From: Chamaea fasciata
Taxonomy: Eukaryota; Chordata; Aves; Passeriformes; Sylviidae
Reading direction: 5' to 3'
Length of the DNA: 64,000 bases
Assembly: GCA_029207755.1 (NCBI GenBank)
Contig: JARCOQ010000004.1
Coordinates: forward strand, 42,340,305 to 42,404,304
Made by a program: the position numbers and the translations under genes. Positions 13,568 through 26,522 of this stretch are shown here, piece after piece. Position 1 is the first letter of the stretch; every line of letters begins with the position of its first letter. Below the pieces are notes generated by a model, which worked only from the letters and a program-made list of their open reading frames with translations, searched no databases and had not been told where the DNA came from.

Positions 13568-14560
13568 AAGTAATACAAGGCAAGAAGAAGCTGAAGCAAG
13601 TCTCTGAGTCATGGTTAATAGAATTAACAGGAGTAAAATTCTGTGACGTGAAAATTATATTCAGAAGCAAGAGGCACAACCTCAGTTTAAGTCCAAGCAT
13701 TAAGTCTTTTTAAATTCAATCACTGTCATTACAGTTGCTGCTTTTAAAAAAAGATATGGAAACAACAGTATTGAAGTTATTTATAACTTCTATATATTGA
13801 CATGCTCTATTTAACACTAAATGTTCTAAGTCATACACTGAATTATGCTAACCTTTGAAAAGTTTTAGTAATTATTTGTATAATTTCTATTAAAGCAAAC
13901 ACTAAACCATTTTGCACCAGGATTTTTCCCAGCACATTACCCATTGCCTGCACTGGATGGATTAAAAGTGCTGAAGAGTGTGTGCGCAGACTTGGAAACA
14001 TGCTTTCACATTCTGAAACACATAACACTCTCTAAGGAAATTTTCTAGATTCCAGTTGAAGTTATTTTACTTACCAGGAGCTTTTATGTGGCTTTTACAC
14101 ATCTCCATTCAGTTATGACATTTAATCTGTGTTTGTTTACTCTCTACATCAACTTGCTGACTGTATTCCATATATTAACATTTTATAAGTCACAGAACAT
14201 ACAACTCTGTGGTAAACTAAAGCAAGAATATTATTAAGATTATGATCAAATTAAAACTGATACATATACATCCATGTTCAGATTTAACTGGAAATTTGTA
14301 TGTGTGATACTGGCATTACAAAATAAATTACTAAGACATGAATGTATCACTTCAGTGGGTTTTTTGTGCTTTTCTATTGAAATTTTTCTGAGATTCTGTC
14401 ATCTGAGATGGGTCTCACAGATGTCTCCCCATGAAGCGTGAGAAAATACCTGTGTGTCTGCTCATTCAAAGCTCTTAGCTTAGCTGAACATGGTAGCCTT
14501 ACAAAACTGTATGTCTTGGTGAAAAAATAAAATTAGTGTAATGGAACACAGAGTAAGTCA
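13568..14560 (+). other. SNX24: SNX24 3' UTR with poly(A) signals
   Basis: AT-rich sequence after the SNX24 stop. AATAAA hexamers at 14322-14327 and 14526-14531 are the likely poly(A) signals; which is used cannot be told from sequence. Between here and the PPIC 3' end (about 15.9 kb) nothing else is recognised. Confidence 0.55.
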
Positions 14561-15879
14561 CTGGGCCCATCAGCAGAAGGGAGTGTTACACAAAAGCAGC
14601 AATGGCAAAGCTAGACACAAATGTAAGTCTGATCCTGGTGACACATGGGTTGCCTGCTCTAACTACTAAATGTGTTTGGAAGCTTTTAAGAGAGAGTGGA
14701 AAGCTGGGACTTTGATAAAAGGTAGGCCTGTGACTGCTGCACTTGTTCAGGTAGTATAACTTTATGAGGTCTGTAGGCTGAGCCTCCAGGATAGATTTCA
14801 ACTACTGGCAGAAAGCTGGTTGGGCAAGGAAGTCTCGGGCATTCTCACTCCTGCTTGTTAACCTTGCTCCCAGAGCTGCTTTTCAGAGAATTTTACTTTC
14901 AACAGCTAGTAGAAAGAAGAGTGATTAGGGGTAAAATGGAAATCTGCACTAGGCGAATTTAGAGACCCTTTCCAAATTCTCCTCCAGTTCTGTTTGCAGA
15001 GGACAGTAATCATTTCACAGGTCTCTAAAAAGAAGTGTCAGTATTTACCTTCAGAAGACCCCAGAGCTGTGGATGAAGAACAGCAGGAGCATCCTCTAAC
15101 TGCAAATGACATGCCAGGAGAACCTAGAGTAAATCCCTGCCCACAGCTTTTTCCTGTTTCCTTGTGAGTGGAATGCCAGTAGGTACCTACAAGCTCTGTG
15201 TTGTAGCAGTCTCTTCTACCCTGTATCCCTTCAGCTCTGGATACCTTACACGGGCTCCAGGACACCCTGCAGGAATCTAATCACTACAGAGAGGAGTGTT
15301 GTGCTGCCCACTGGACAGGTGGATGAGTTCTTCATCAGATCTTGGCACTGCCTCTTCTGTATTGAGTCCTAAAAAAGTCAACTCAAAAGGAAAAAAATCC
15401 ACGTATCTGCCCTCTGGAGTTCTGTAAGAACTTAACACAGGTGTCTCTTAAGTGTTACCCTACACTGACCTTCTCTGAAAGCTACCAGTTGTCAGCTTAA
15501 GAGTTATTTATGAAGCATCACAAAAAGTGAACCTAAAGTTTTCAAACTTACAGCAAAACTTAAAGAAAAAGCATTTGAGCTTTACAATAAGTAACATCAG
15601 TTAAGTGTTACAAAATTCATCATGCTGAAAAACAAGGATTCTTCTGTTTTAATCAGTTTCTGATAATCTTATTGAATAATAGACAGAAAAGCTGCTTGTT
15701 CTTGATCACAGAATGGTATCTGAATACTGTGGTTCTCTGAAAGACAGTAGGGACTTTTATCTGACACAAGATCAGGAAAATTTACCATCTCTGCTCTAAC
15801 CTTACAACCTTATCTACTGAAAAGCAAACCCCCCTTTTTTGTGAAATCAGTTGAAGTGAGAAAAAAATCTTGGGGGTGG

Positions 15880-16339
15880 AGAAAAAATGCTCTCAAGTAT
15901 TTATTTAAAATCAAAGTTTATTTATTCAAAACACTTCTATATTTTACTTTTTTTTTTTTACATTTTTAAATATGCTGGTAGTGTTACAGTAAATATTTTC
16001 AGTTGAAAAGACAAAAACAAATATTGCTAAAGTTTCCAAACAGAACAAAATTACTCTATTTTAAACCTTGAAAAACCAGAATTACTGCCATAATTTTTCA
16101 TTAAAGACTTTTTCTGCAAGATAGAGAATTTGGTGGGAAATGTCTTGAATTTCAAGGAATGGCAGCTCCAGCAAGTTGTTATAGAAATAGTCATATCTTT
16201 TCTGTATTTGGCAAATGATAAGTATTGCCTAAATGTAACTTCTTATGTTTTGAAGAGAAAACTCTGGATCATTGAGACTGGTCAAAAACTGGCATTAAAG
16301 AAGTGATTTAAGTTTTACTTTTCATTCTGACTATTGGTC
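15880..16339 (-). other. PPIC: PPIC 3' UTR
   Basis: Minus-strand sequence after the PPIC stop. Three overlapping or nearby AATAAA hexamers on the minus strand (plus-strand positions 15921-15926, 15917-15922 and 15900-15905) mark the likely poly(A) site near 15.88-15.9 kb, leaving about 1.4 kb between the convergent SNX24 and PPIC ends. Confidence 0.65.
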
Positions 16340-16468
16340 TCACCAGTCACCAACTTCAACTACAAATGGTTCTTTTACAGCTATTTTGCCACTGTTCACA
16401 ATCACACAGTCTTGAAGGGGCCGATCGTGTCCATCTGTCTGCTGGAGTTCTATCGAGTGCACCACAGA
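16340..16468 (-). CDS. PPIC: PPIC exon 5: C-terminus
   Basis: 129 bp including the TGA. It codes V-V-H-S-I-E-L-Q through F-V-V-E-V-G-D-W, the hallmark tail of cyclophilin C. Confidence 0.97.
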   Translation of the reverse strand, partial: SVVHSIELQQTDGHDRPLQDCVIVNSGKIAVKEPFVVEVGDW

Positions 16469-19400
16469 CTGTCAAACACAAAAAGAACAAACAGAAAGGT
16501 TCAGTTTAGCCAAAGAAACTCCAGTGGCTGAAGTCTGGTGCCACGGAAACAATGAAATGCACCTAACATCACTGCTTATTAACCAGCTAGTAAAACAAAG
16601 ACCTTTACCCTGTCAACTTCCCACATCCTTTTTTTTTTTTTCCACATTAGCAGTTGTGCCACTCTGTAAATCACACAGTTCACAGAAGCACAGGGAAGGC
16701 TGCTTGCCCTCCTAGAAAATCTTTCAGCCAACAAAAAGATTTTGAAGGGGCAATGAAAATGTACATTCAGCTGATTAAGCTGGCACAAACAGGATTCTGT
16801 CTGTGGCCTGTGAGCAAAAAATGAATCAAGAGATCAAAAAAGGCAAGCATTATTATTTTTCTAATTGTACAGCATAACTGTACTTGTAACTGCTTTTACC
16901 TTTAGCATGTAACACACACACACAGGTTTTTAGTTTGGCACCATGCCAGTATTTTTAAAGGACAAAATTAATTTAGGCATATTGACAACTTGGTTTGGAT
17001 ATTCATCCATTTATATGACTAAACTGAAACTTAAGTCTAAATAGCTTCTCAAAAATTTACAGCTACTACTGTAGATCATGAAAATGGAATTCAGTATGAA
17101 TATGGGAGTGAGAGGCAAGTATTCTGATGAAGTTTTCAAACTCCTCAAAGTCCATCCAGCAGCTCAAGCCTTCCCCAATAATTTAAAACCACATTAAAAA
17201 GGAATAATTTGTAAGGAAAACCAGACATATAAAAGTATAATCACTTGAAAATAATTTTTTTTTTTTGCTTAAAATTCTATTTGGCCTCTCATCAGTATGT
17301 GTTTGCATGCTTTACACTCACCTGCTTCTAAAAACCCATAACAGCGAAAGTGTTACCTATAACTAGCATGTGCTACAAAATTTGATTTTAGCCTGAAGAA
17401 AAGAATTATTTCATGGTTAACAGTGTTACTGAAAGGAGGAGCTGAATTTTCTTCAAAGTTCTTTGTAATCTGCAAAGGTGTACTATGGTAACAGGGATAT
17501 AATGGGGCACAATTTGTCCAGATCAACCATCATTTTAAACTTACCATTCCATCAAGGACTTTGCCAAATACTACATGTTTTCCATCTAACCAGGAAGGCT
17601 TTGTCACACTGATGAAGAATTGGGATCCGTTGGTGTCCGGGCCAGAATTAGCCATGCTAACCCATCCAATTCCATAGTGTTTCAGCTTGAAGTTCTCATC
17701 AGGAAATCTTTCTCCATAGATGCTTCTTCCTATGACAATAAAATAAGAAAGCAAACTTAGAAAAAAAATCAAACAGAAGCACCTTTTTGTTCAAAAATGG
17801 GAAAAACAAAATATGAATTCAGGACTTGAAGATTCATTGTTTGAGTAAACACAGCAGCATCAATGTTCAACCATCAGCAACTCCATAACTAAAATCATTT
17901 TGCGTGTAAAGGTAAGCTAAACCACTACACATAAGGAGGGAATAGTTAAAGCTGATAATGTTTTATCCTTCGAATTTAAGCAAGCTGAATTACCTTCCAA
18001 GGTCTGGTTTACAGACACCACTGAACAATAGTATAGTTCATCCTGCTGAGCAAATTAAAGTGCATACTTATGGCCACTAACAAAAACGCTGCCATGTTTT
18101 GTGACAATTTCAGTATTTATACCTTTCCCTTATGCCAAGAAATTGCTTTAGGCATGTTTAGAAACATATGAAGACCAAATGGAAGCCAGACTAAAATATT
18201 TGGCGTGGATGTGTACAACCATGACATAAAGATTCTGATGTTTCTAAAACAGTCCAGAGAGAAAACACATCAGTCATGGTTAAAACCACCATCACTCTGA
18301 AAAGAGAAGGCTGTCTGTCTCACTCTTTACTTGTGCAGTGCCTAGCACAATGAGGACACTGTTCCCAACACCACCAGATGCTATCCCAATAAACATCAGC
18401 AGGCAAATAAATGATGCCTACCTTTAATGCTAAAACTATGTCTTTGGTATTACGGTCTTCGCCATTGTTCGCTGCTAGGAAAAAAGGAATGTGTTTTCCG
18501 TTCTATCCCAGCAGGGAAATCACTAACAGTTCATGCAGACAGTTCAAATCATAGCATGTGAAGAACGTGCATGTAAAGGAAGAGAAGAAATCCGCAGCCA
18601 GAGTGAGTGCAGTGCAAGAGATGCTGCGATGGCATTGTCCCCGAGTGGACTGAACAGTTCTTCTGGGGCAAGAAGTGATACACACAGCCAGGACTCACAG
18701 CACCAGCAAGTTTATGGTTTCAGTTGTAGTAAGAGAAAAACGGGGAGAGAGCATGGCCCTCATCTTCTAATTTCTTTCTCCCTGTTATGAAATTCCGTCT
18801 CATACCACATTTCAGAGGTTCCTCAGAACAGGCTGAGCTGAGGGCAGAGAGGACAGCCCCCTCCTTTGCTACCTGCCTTCCCTCTATGTGCTTTCACTGT
18901 TCCATCACGGGTTAGCCTTCTGCTGGATGACTTGAATAGGTTCACCTATACATGCAATCAGTGAGTGCCTCAGGGAAGGAGCGCTGTCACAAAGCCAGAG
19001 CAGGGGAATGGTGGAGACATCCATCTTTTGGAGACCATAAGTTGTAGGAGCAGCTCAGCTGGTCACGTGGCTCCAGCCCAGCACGCAAAGCCATGCTTCT
19101 TGAATGAGGACAAGTCACAGACAGAAAAGAGCTATCTGCAAAAATTGAGGACAAAGGAAGAGCTACTCATACTTATAAATCAGATAATCCAAATAGCTGC
19201 AGCTTAGGCTACAAGACACTTGGAAAAGTACTAGATGGTCTAAAACAAATGTGGGCTGGTTTGATGTTTTTTCATTTATCTGAGCAGAAACCATGAAGGA
19301 ATATGCTGGTTTGCCCATACTTTCAGCAGACATTTGAACAAAGAAAACGGAACCTGGAAGATACTAAGTATGTTACCTCCTGATCCATCTCCAGCTGTAA

Positions 19401-22400
19401 AGTCACCTCCTTGAATCATGAAGTCTTTGATTACACGATGAAATTTACTTCCTTTGTATCCATATCCTCTCTAAGAAAATGAAATAATTCTTTAAATTAA
19501 TATAACATCCAGTTCTATACACAATCATATGGAAATACACAAGTTGTGAATGGATAGATTTCACAGAATATACCACCAAGGGATATAAACTGTAAAGAAA
19601 CACATTAAACTAAAGTGCAGGTAAACACAGGTGGACTGCAATGCCACACAGAAGGTATTATTCAGGTGATCAAAGCCCTTGTCTTTATTTGACTGATATC
19701 TGACCACAGTAACTCCACATACTAGATCTGCAAGGCAGGGAGAGATTGAGGTGCTCATACCCAGCACCTCGTAATTACATCTTGTGAAACAAGGACCTGA
19801 GAAAACACATACTAGTGCACATCCTTGTGCACAGGCTCCAGTGAATGAAGATCAACAACTCTAACAGCATTAAACAAACACTGCCTTCCCAAGCCAAACT
19901 TGAGTACACAGTGGAAGAAAACCGCAAACGTACTTCTCCGGTTGCCAACACAATGAAATTCTCCACGGTCTTCGGGACAACTTTTCCAAACAATCCAATT
20001 ACAATTCTGCCAACGTCTTTGTCTCCAATCTTCACATCAAAGAACACCTGAATATTTTTGTGAACAAAAGTGATATAGATGTGAGTACAACAAACAGCCA
20101 AGCTTTTCAAAGAGTAAGGTGGTAAGAAATTACTTCTGGCTGGTCTGTATTAATATTATCCTGCAATTCCTAAGGGTGCTGTTTCAGAGAAATCCTTTCA
20201 GAGCCACAAAAATCAGGTTATGCAGAAAACTGTTTGAAAACTGGTGACTGTATATTTTGACTCTTACTGCTTTTAACGGCTCAGTGGGACTGCTGTATAG
20301 TGGGACTGAAGATAGTGTTCAAGAACATTTTTCCCAGACACATAAGTCTTTAGAGCTGAATGGAAAAAATAAAATAAAAGTAAGGAAGAACAACATGCTA
20401 TTCCCATATGGAGGAAAATAACAAGGAACTACAGTAATGACAATCCCCACAAATGACAGTTTGCTATCCACTCATAATCTTCACTGTTCTAGGCATCAGT
20501 ACATATACACAAAAGCCTAAACTCCATTGAACTGACAAACAGTGGGAAGAAAATTCTATGGTTCAAGCAAGCAGTCGCCTTCCTAAACATGAATTCAAAC
20601 CCAGCAGAGAAACAACCAGGCCAGATTATTCAGCTGATTGCCTAAAAGCTTCAATGTATATATGGTTAAAAAGCAACTTCAAAAAGACAAATTAGTTACT
20701 AAGACATTTTAATGTAGTTCAGAATCTATGAATACATATTTGAACATGCAAAAATGTTCCGATAATTACTGAAAATAGGAACAGCTGTCAGGAAATGAGG
20801 CATTTTGAAGTTCTGAAAAAGTTACATAAAGGCTATTACAACTTCTAGGAAACAGCAATGTGTATTCCTATGATGTGGTATTTGCTGTTCCTTGTGGAAC
20901 TCAACCAAGTATTACTTGTCTGTAATGCTAAAACATTAGTCCAAAAATGATAATAAATGACCACAGTCTCTCCAATGTGAATGCCTCTTTCACGCTCTCC
21001 TACTAAACATTTCTACCACTTCTTGAACTTCCATGTGGTTTTGACTGTTGAACTTTTGGCTAACACTATAAAAGCGCTATAAAGGAAATAAAATTCTTTT
21101 TGATACACCTCATTCATTTCCTTGGCACTGAATAACATGCTATTTAGATGTGTGGCTCCCGAAGTATTAACAGCACACTTTCACTAGCATTTTAACACTT
21201 TTATAAACGAATCTCTCTGAATTGTGCTGCCAGGGTTATCTAGGTGAGGAATATTGCCTTCCTATCTTTTCTAAACCCACTGCCTGTCTATTTTGCCTGG
21301 AAATGTTCTAGTAGGACTGCTTGAAATACATAGGCATATGTAAGTAACAAGACCAAGGCTACCAAGCAATCACCTGACAGAGCAGGAACATCATACACTT
21401 TGTTGACAGCACAGAGAGACAAGTTCATCATAGGCTGTAAGCCTAGCACGGCGACAAGGCTTCATGCATGGCACTGCTGCTTGCCTAAGCAGGAGACTCA
21501 GTACTCCTAAAAATGTGTCTCTGCATATTTTTGGCCACAAAATCAAGTATGGAAATATTTAGTAGCCTTAGACACTATTTCTGCATAGAAAAGCCATGTT
21601 CTCATGAGTGTATTTCCACAGGTTCTCTGGAAAATTCAGTAAGCACGTAGACACTCATGAGCTGGTCAATACAGCACTTTTAAATCTCAAAAAACATCTG
21701 GCCAAATTCTTCACCAAAAACTCTGAAAGAAAACAAATATTGTAAATTTTCAGTCTTAATATTTTTATAAATGTTTAATCATATTTGCAATCTGAACTTA
21801 AGTATTTGAAAACTGAAATGAAAAAAGAACACACCAGTAAGAGTGGGTGGTTCTCATAAAAATATTCATACATAATTTACACAAGATGGTGTATATCTAA
21901 TTGAAAAAATGGACAAGAGCATTCAATTATTCAGGGAAATTAAAGATGATATTGAAAGGAAGATCTCACCATTCTTAGAGATCAGGTAATGTAATACCCT
22001 CATAAATGCAAAAATACTGTACATGGTGTAGAGCCACAACAAGGGGGCCAAAATACATCTGAAATCATCCTGAGCAACTGCTCAGGATGTGAAAGGTTTG
22101 GCTTTGGGCTGGTGTGTAGGAAATAGATTTGTAGAGAATTTTTAAAACTTGACAGTGAAGGTCAGATACTTGTGAAGGTCAGAGAAGGAAAACAAATACT
22201 AGAAATAATTAAATGAATGCAGAAAAGAGATGGGTATAGCTACATCTGTACTGTGAGTTCACACCTGAGTGCTGCATGTAATTCTGGCTTCTCTATCACA
22301 GAATGATAAAACCAACCTAAAAAAATGGAGGAAAACAGGCAGAACAGATGCTCAACAGGTATGGAATACCTTTTATATGAAGAAAAGTTACAGAAAACTA

Positions 22401-24231
22401 CTTAAACTGGATGAGAAAAAACTGGTTTGATTTGAGGAGCTTTGTAAAGTTACCACTGCCTAGGACATGGGAAATTGCAATGCAATTCTTTATGTGCCAC
22501 AACGATCAGAAAAGGGCATAAAATTATAGCCCAGGCATAAGGAATGAAGAAGTACTTTATGTATAATTAAATCAGAATATACTGCCAGATTATTTGCAGG
22601 TCAAATTTACCCCCCTCCCCCCCCCCAAAAAAAATTGAGTCTGGTCTAGAAGTCCATGGCAATGAAACTGTAAGCAGCTGCAGACAACAGTGGCAATGAA
22701 CTACAGAGACAAAGGCACAGTCCAGGCCTTCGGATGCTAAAGCCATGGTAGAGGAAGCAGTTCTTCCCCTGCCCTTGCCTGTCACACTTTCATGAATCTA
22801 TGTGTCCTTCCCAGCATGGACACACTCTCTCCTGACCGCAAGTGGAAAGACACTTGGGGACTGAACATGGAATTCCTGCTTTATCCAAAGCTGGACTAAA
22901 CACCTCACCTCCTGAACCAAACAAACATATTTTGAAAAGCGATAGTGGTGTGCTGCAGTAACTAGGTGTATCCCTATTCCGCTGAGAGGCCCCAAAGCCC
23001 ACAAGCCCATCTCCTGGGCAGTGCCGCTGCAATGGCCACATGTCCCACTGGCGCACAGCCCATCCATCATGCCTGCCCAGGAGCCTAGCAGCACTGAGCC
23101 TCACGGATCCTGGCCTGGCAGCACCTCGCAGGTGCCAGGTACACCTCCTCTGGGGCCAACAAAGCGACTGCTCTGAGTACCAAGAGCTTCAAACAATGAC
23201 AGAATGGGTCACAGTAGAAAGGACACAGCGAGTCATCTGGCCCAACCTCCTCACTCAAGTAGTGGCCCACTCTGGGCCATCACATAACAGAGAACTGTGT
23301 CCAGATGGTTCTTGAACATCTCCTGTGAGACTCCATAGCCTCTCTGGGCAATCTGTTCCAGTGCTCAGTCACCAGCACAGTAAAGTTTTTCCTCATATTC
23401 AGGTGGAACTTCTTGTGCATTAGCTTGTCACCACCGAGCAGAGCCTGGTCCATCCTCTTGGCACCCTCCCCTCACATACTCCTAGACCTTGGTAAGGTCC
23501 TTTCTCAGTCGTTCCTTCTCCAGGCTGAACAGGCCCAGCTCTCCCAGCCGTCCCAAGGGAGATACTCCACTCCCCTGATCAGCTTTGTGGCCTTCCGCTG
23601 GATCCTCTCCAGGAGTTTCAGCAGAGAGGGCAGAGGTGAATGAACAAAACCCACAGCACAGACGAACCCCAGCGCAGTTAAACCCCCCCCCTGCTCGGGG
23701 CAGCCTGGCAGCACCAGCAGCCCCAGACTGCCCGGGCAGCAGCAGAGGCCGCAGCAGCGCCGCAGGGGTGAGGAATTTAGAAGTTTCCACTTTTGCAAGA
23801 CAGAGGGAGGCATCGCTGGCCCGAACTCTGCGGTGTGCCAGTGCCTACAGAAAGGCGGCATGTCCAAAGGGGTGAAAACCAAGTGAGTAACCAACCAACC
23901 AAAACAACGCTAATAAAACAGTGAAGTTCTGGCGTTTGGCCAAGCCCGCCCCGAGCCCTCCGTGCCCGGGATGCGGCGCGGGGCTGATTGTGGGAGCGCG
24001 GCAGGGCAGAGACCGGCAAGATCCCCCGGCACCGCCGCCACCGCCGCGGGACATCCCCACCCGGGCCCCGCCCGACCCGTCCCGAGGCTTCCCGGCGGCG
24101 GAGACGCCGCCCTGACCGCGGCCGAGAGTCACCTTGGCTGTCACGCTGGGTCCCCTCCTCTTGAAGGCCTCGGCGGCCGGGGCCAGGACGCACAGACAGG
24201 CCACGGCGCCGAGCAGCGCCCCGCGGGCCAT
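16340..24231 (-). CDS. PPIC: Peptidyl-prolyl cis-trans isomerase C (cyclophilin C), complete
   Basis: Minus-strand join of 24231-24133, 20047-19934, 19470-19377, 17729-17545 and 16468-16340: 621 bp, 206 aa plus TGA, against about 212 aa in human. Cyclophilin C isomerises X-Pro bonds in the secretory pathway. Residues 1-22 are a signal peptide ending A-E-A. The cyclophilin fold follows, with the active-site residues intact: F-H-R around Arg83, Phe88 and Gln91 of F-M-I-Q-G-G, Gln139/Phe141 of G-S-Q-F-F, the cyclosporin-contact Trp149 and His154 of W-L-D-G-K-H. The [10 protein letters not shown] start of the mature protein and I-G-D-K-D-V-G-R identify PPIC rather than PPIB. All introns are GT-AG and phases match. 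Intron 1 (4.1 kb) carries a CR1 tail. The start was chosen by signal peptide and homology, because the frame stays open upstream. Confidence 0.97.
17545..17729 (-). CDS. PPIC: PPIC exon 4: substrate pocket
   Basis: 185 bp. It codes [12 protein letters not shown] through F-G-K-V-L-D-G-M, including N-G-S-Q-F-F and the Trp/His of [10 protein letters not shown]. Donor GTAAG. Confidence 0.98.
19377..19470 (-). CDS. PPIC: PPIC exon 3: catalytic arginine
   Basis: 94 bp after CTTAG, ending one base into a glycine codon at GTAACA. It carries [16 protein letters not shown], which includes the catalytic Arg. Confidence 0.97.
19934..20047 (-). CDS. PPIC: PPIC exon 2
   Basis: 114 bp, 38 codons, phase 0 at both ends (acceptor ATTCAG, donor GTACGT). 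It codes [14 protein letters not shown] through V-L-A-T-G-E, the first strands and helix of the cyclophilin barrel. Confidence 0.97.
20048..23193. other. PPIC intron 1, left part
   Basis: No exon or RNA gene recognised. The stretch 22000-22560 reads like a very old LINE copy but is too diverged to assign. Confidence 0.5.
22608..22636. repeat. C run followed by A run
   Basis: Low-complexity CCCCC/AAAA tract in PPIC intron 1. The 600 bp to its left have no clear retroelement that I can name. Confidence 0.85.
23194..23640 (-). mobile_element. CR1 LINE 3' fragment in PPIC intron 1
   Basis: Antisense CR1 body: on the plus strand it reads GGCCCAACCTCCT near its left end and CTCCAGGCTGAACAGGCCCA further right, the usual CR1 landmarks in reverse complement. 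It lies about 300 bp from the CpG island. Confidence 0.85.
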
Positions 24232-24725
24232 GGCGCTGACCGAGCCCTGCGGCGCCTGCGCTGGGGAAGGGCGGCTCCTCCCGCGGCGGGGCGGGGGGCT
24301 CCGGGGAGCGGGCGCCCGCCCCAGGGAGCGGTCATCAGTCTCGGGGAGAGGCCTCCAGTGCCGGGGAGAGGGCAGCCATGCTGGGGAGCGATCAGGCATC
24401 TCAGGCACAGGTCCCTGCCTGGAGAAGCCGTCACCCATCCCGGCAGGAGCGGTGACCCGCCCGGGGGCTGAGCTCCGGTGCCGGCGCTGCCCGGGTGCGG
24501 GGGCTGCCAGGACGGACCCAGCGCCCTGACATGGTTTGGAGCGGGTGCAAGAGCGGAGGTATCGGTGGGGCACGTTCCTGATGGGCGGCGGGGAGCCGTG
24601 CCCCCTCCCCCGGGTCAGCCTCGCCCAACGGGAGCTGCAGTACCTGAGAGGGGCACCACCGCCCAGCCTTCGGCTTCGGACAGGCTGTGTGCCCAGGAAG
24701 GTCCCACGTGTGGGTGAAGTAGCCA
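23935..24725. promoter_or_regulatory. PPIC: CpG island and PPIC promoter
   Basis: A sharp rise in G+C with many CpG dinucleotides against an AT-rich background, spanning PPIC exon 1. GC-box-like GGGGCGGGG near 24285-24297 and CCCCGCCC near 24067 fit Sp1-type sites. No TATA box at the expected place. Transcription of PPIC runs leftward. Confidence 0.85.
24133..24231 (-). CDS. PPIC: PPIC exon 1: signal peptide
   Basis: 99 bp inside the CpG island. It codes M-A-R-G-A-L-L then a hydrophobic core and [10 protein letters not shown], ending in phase 0 at a GTGACT donor. Two in-frame ATGs lie further upstream (24438 and 24399) with no stop between. Confidence 0.95.
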
Positions 24726-24787
24726 AAACAGTAAAAGCTCAGGGGATTGAGCCAACAATATACCCTTGAGGAAAAGGGAAACGGTAC

Positions 24788-25371
24788 TGTTATAAATGAT
24801 CAAGAGCCAATCCAAAATTCAAAGATTTATTTGGCAGTTTCAGAAATCAATTTCGAAACGCCACGATAAATCAGGACAACATTGATCGAATGCTGGGTGG
24901 GCAGTGGGACGGCAGCAAAGGTGCCTTCCAATCTTGCCCACAAATGCTGGGTCTCAGTGCAGGGTTTTTATACAGTTTTTCTGTCCGGAGGCAATGTCCA
25001 TTGAAAAGTCTGAATATTCATGTATTCTTTCCGAGTGAGGTTTTGGAAGGATTTCCTGGTAAATTGAAAAGACGTCCCAAAAGATCTCCCATATCTTCTT
25101 TTGGGGCACTTGATGTACTCATCTCCTAGATTTTCCACCAAGATCGTGATCAGATTCTTGAGTAGCTGTGAAAGTGTGGCCCACCCTTGATTAATGGGCT
25201 ATCTCCAGGTTATCTCCACTGTTTCTGTTGCAAATTTTGTGGTTTCACAGCTTGGACAATGGATTTTGGAGACGCCTTTGGATTGCTACCGAGAATCCAG
25301 GGTTTGGTTACAATGTATAATTTTACCACCTACAATTTTAATACGTGAATTTTTACACTGCATCTATTACA
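24788..25371 (-). mobile_element. Solo LTR (gammaretrovirus-like, 4-bp TSD)
   Basis: 584 bp beginning TG (TGTAATAG) and ending CA (TTATAACA) on the minus strand, flanked on both sides by the 4-bp duplication GTAC (24784-24787 and 25372-25375). A TATA box on the minus strand reads TATAAAAAC (plus positions 24964-24972) and an AATAAA lies near 24822. A 4-bp duplication is typical of ERV1/gammaretrovirus-like elements. The LTR is inserted at the edge of a CR1 copy and is oriented like PPIC, 557 bp from its start codon. Confidence 0.85.
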
Positions 25372-25375
25372 GTAC

Positions 25376-25935
25376 CTTGGGCAGCATTCGAAAGAGCATT
25401 GCCTGCAGGTCAAGGGAGGTGATCCTGCTCCTCAGCCCTGGTGAGGACATATCTGGAGTGTTCAGTGCAGTTCTGGGTTCCTCAGCATAAGAGAAGTGTG
25501 GAGCTCCCGGTGTGAGTCCAGCACAGGGCAGGAAGGGGACTGGAGCATTTCTCTTATGAGGAAAGGCTGAGAGAGCTGTGCCTGTTCCGCCTGGCGAAAA
25601 GATCACTGAGATGGAACCTAATCAATGCCTAAGAGTATTTGAAGTGAGAGTGACAAGACGATGGACCAGGCTCTGCTTGGTGTTGCCCATCAATAGGATA
25701 AGAAGACAGGCAGAAACTGCTGCTTAGGATGCTCTGCCTGATTACAAGCAAGAACTTCTTTACTGTGTGGGTGGCTGCACATTGGAACAGATTGCTCAAA
25801 GAGATTGCAGTCTCCCCAACTGGAAATACTCAAGAATCATCTGGGTACAATAATGTGCCATGTGCTCTAGGACAACCCACATGACCCACTGTGGTCCCTT
25901 CCAACCTGATCAGTTCTCTGATTCTGTGATTTTGG
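25376..25935 (+). mobile_element. CR1 LINE 3' end
   Basis: Contains the CR1 landmarks AGCATTGCC, CAGCCCTGGTGAGG, TTATGAGGAAAGGCTGAGAG, and the tail GGTCCCTTCCAACCTGATCA followed by GATTCTGTGATT. The solo LTR directly abuts its left end. Confidence 0.9.
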
Positions 25936-26522
25936 AAGCTCATTGTTGGTCTTTCATCTTTGCTGTATTTTATGTGCTGAGTAGAAACAGGAGCCTGTGA
26001 GGTGCTTGTAATACTTTTGAATTAATTTGTATTAGGAGTGGTGGTGCACTGCTTGGCACCCATGTCAGCTTGCACCTCTGGCTTTGGACAATAAACAGCT
26101 ATGCTAAAGGAATTCATCAAACACAAACATTTCTCCCAAGCCATTACCTGCTAAAAAATCATTTGTGTTCAGGACCTGTTTCAAATGGTGCTGCTGCAGC
26201 CCTTAGAAAATTTGTAAATTGTAGCACGCACTGAAATTTTGTGGCCTCTCAGCTGCCAGCATATGAAAGTTATAATAGATGCCAATACATTACAAGCAGG
26301 AAGCTGTCAGTGGCTTATGTAAACGCACTTAGGCTTAAACCCAGCTGCGCTGTGGTTCTGGATGTATGGCATAGCACTTACACAGACAATTGCAAAGCCA
26401 TCCCTGAGCTCTGGTGCAGTGCCCAAGGGAGAATGGGCTCTGCACTACTGCACATGCACTGCATGTCTGCTGAACCCTTCAGCTTGACAGTGCCTCAGCT
26501 AACAAGTAGTAGAGACAATAGC
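25936..26522. other. Intergenic, nothing recognised
   Basis: Unique-looking sequence between two CR1 copies. An AATAAACAG near 26089 resembles an LTR poly(A) signal, but no LTR could be delimited. Confidence 0.4.

Noticed and set aside
23845..24726. A 293-codon minus-strand frame starting far upstream of PPIC
   Set aside because: It begins at a non-ATG codon, runs through GC-rich promoter sequence and reads on into intron 1. Only the 33 codons of PPIC exon 1 are supported.
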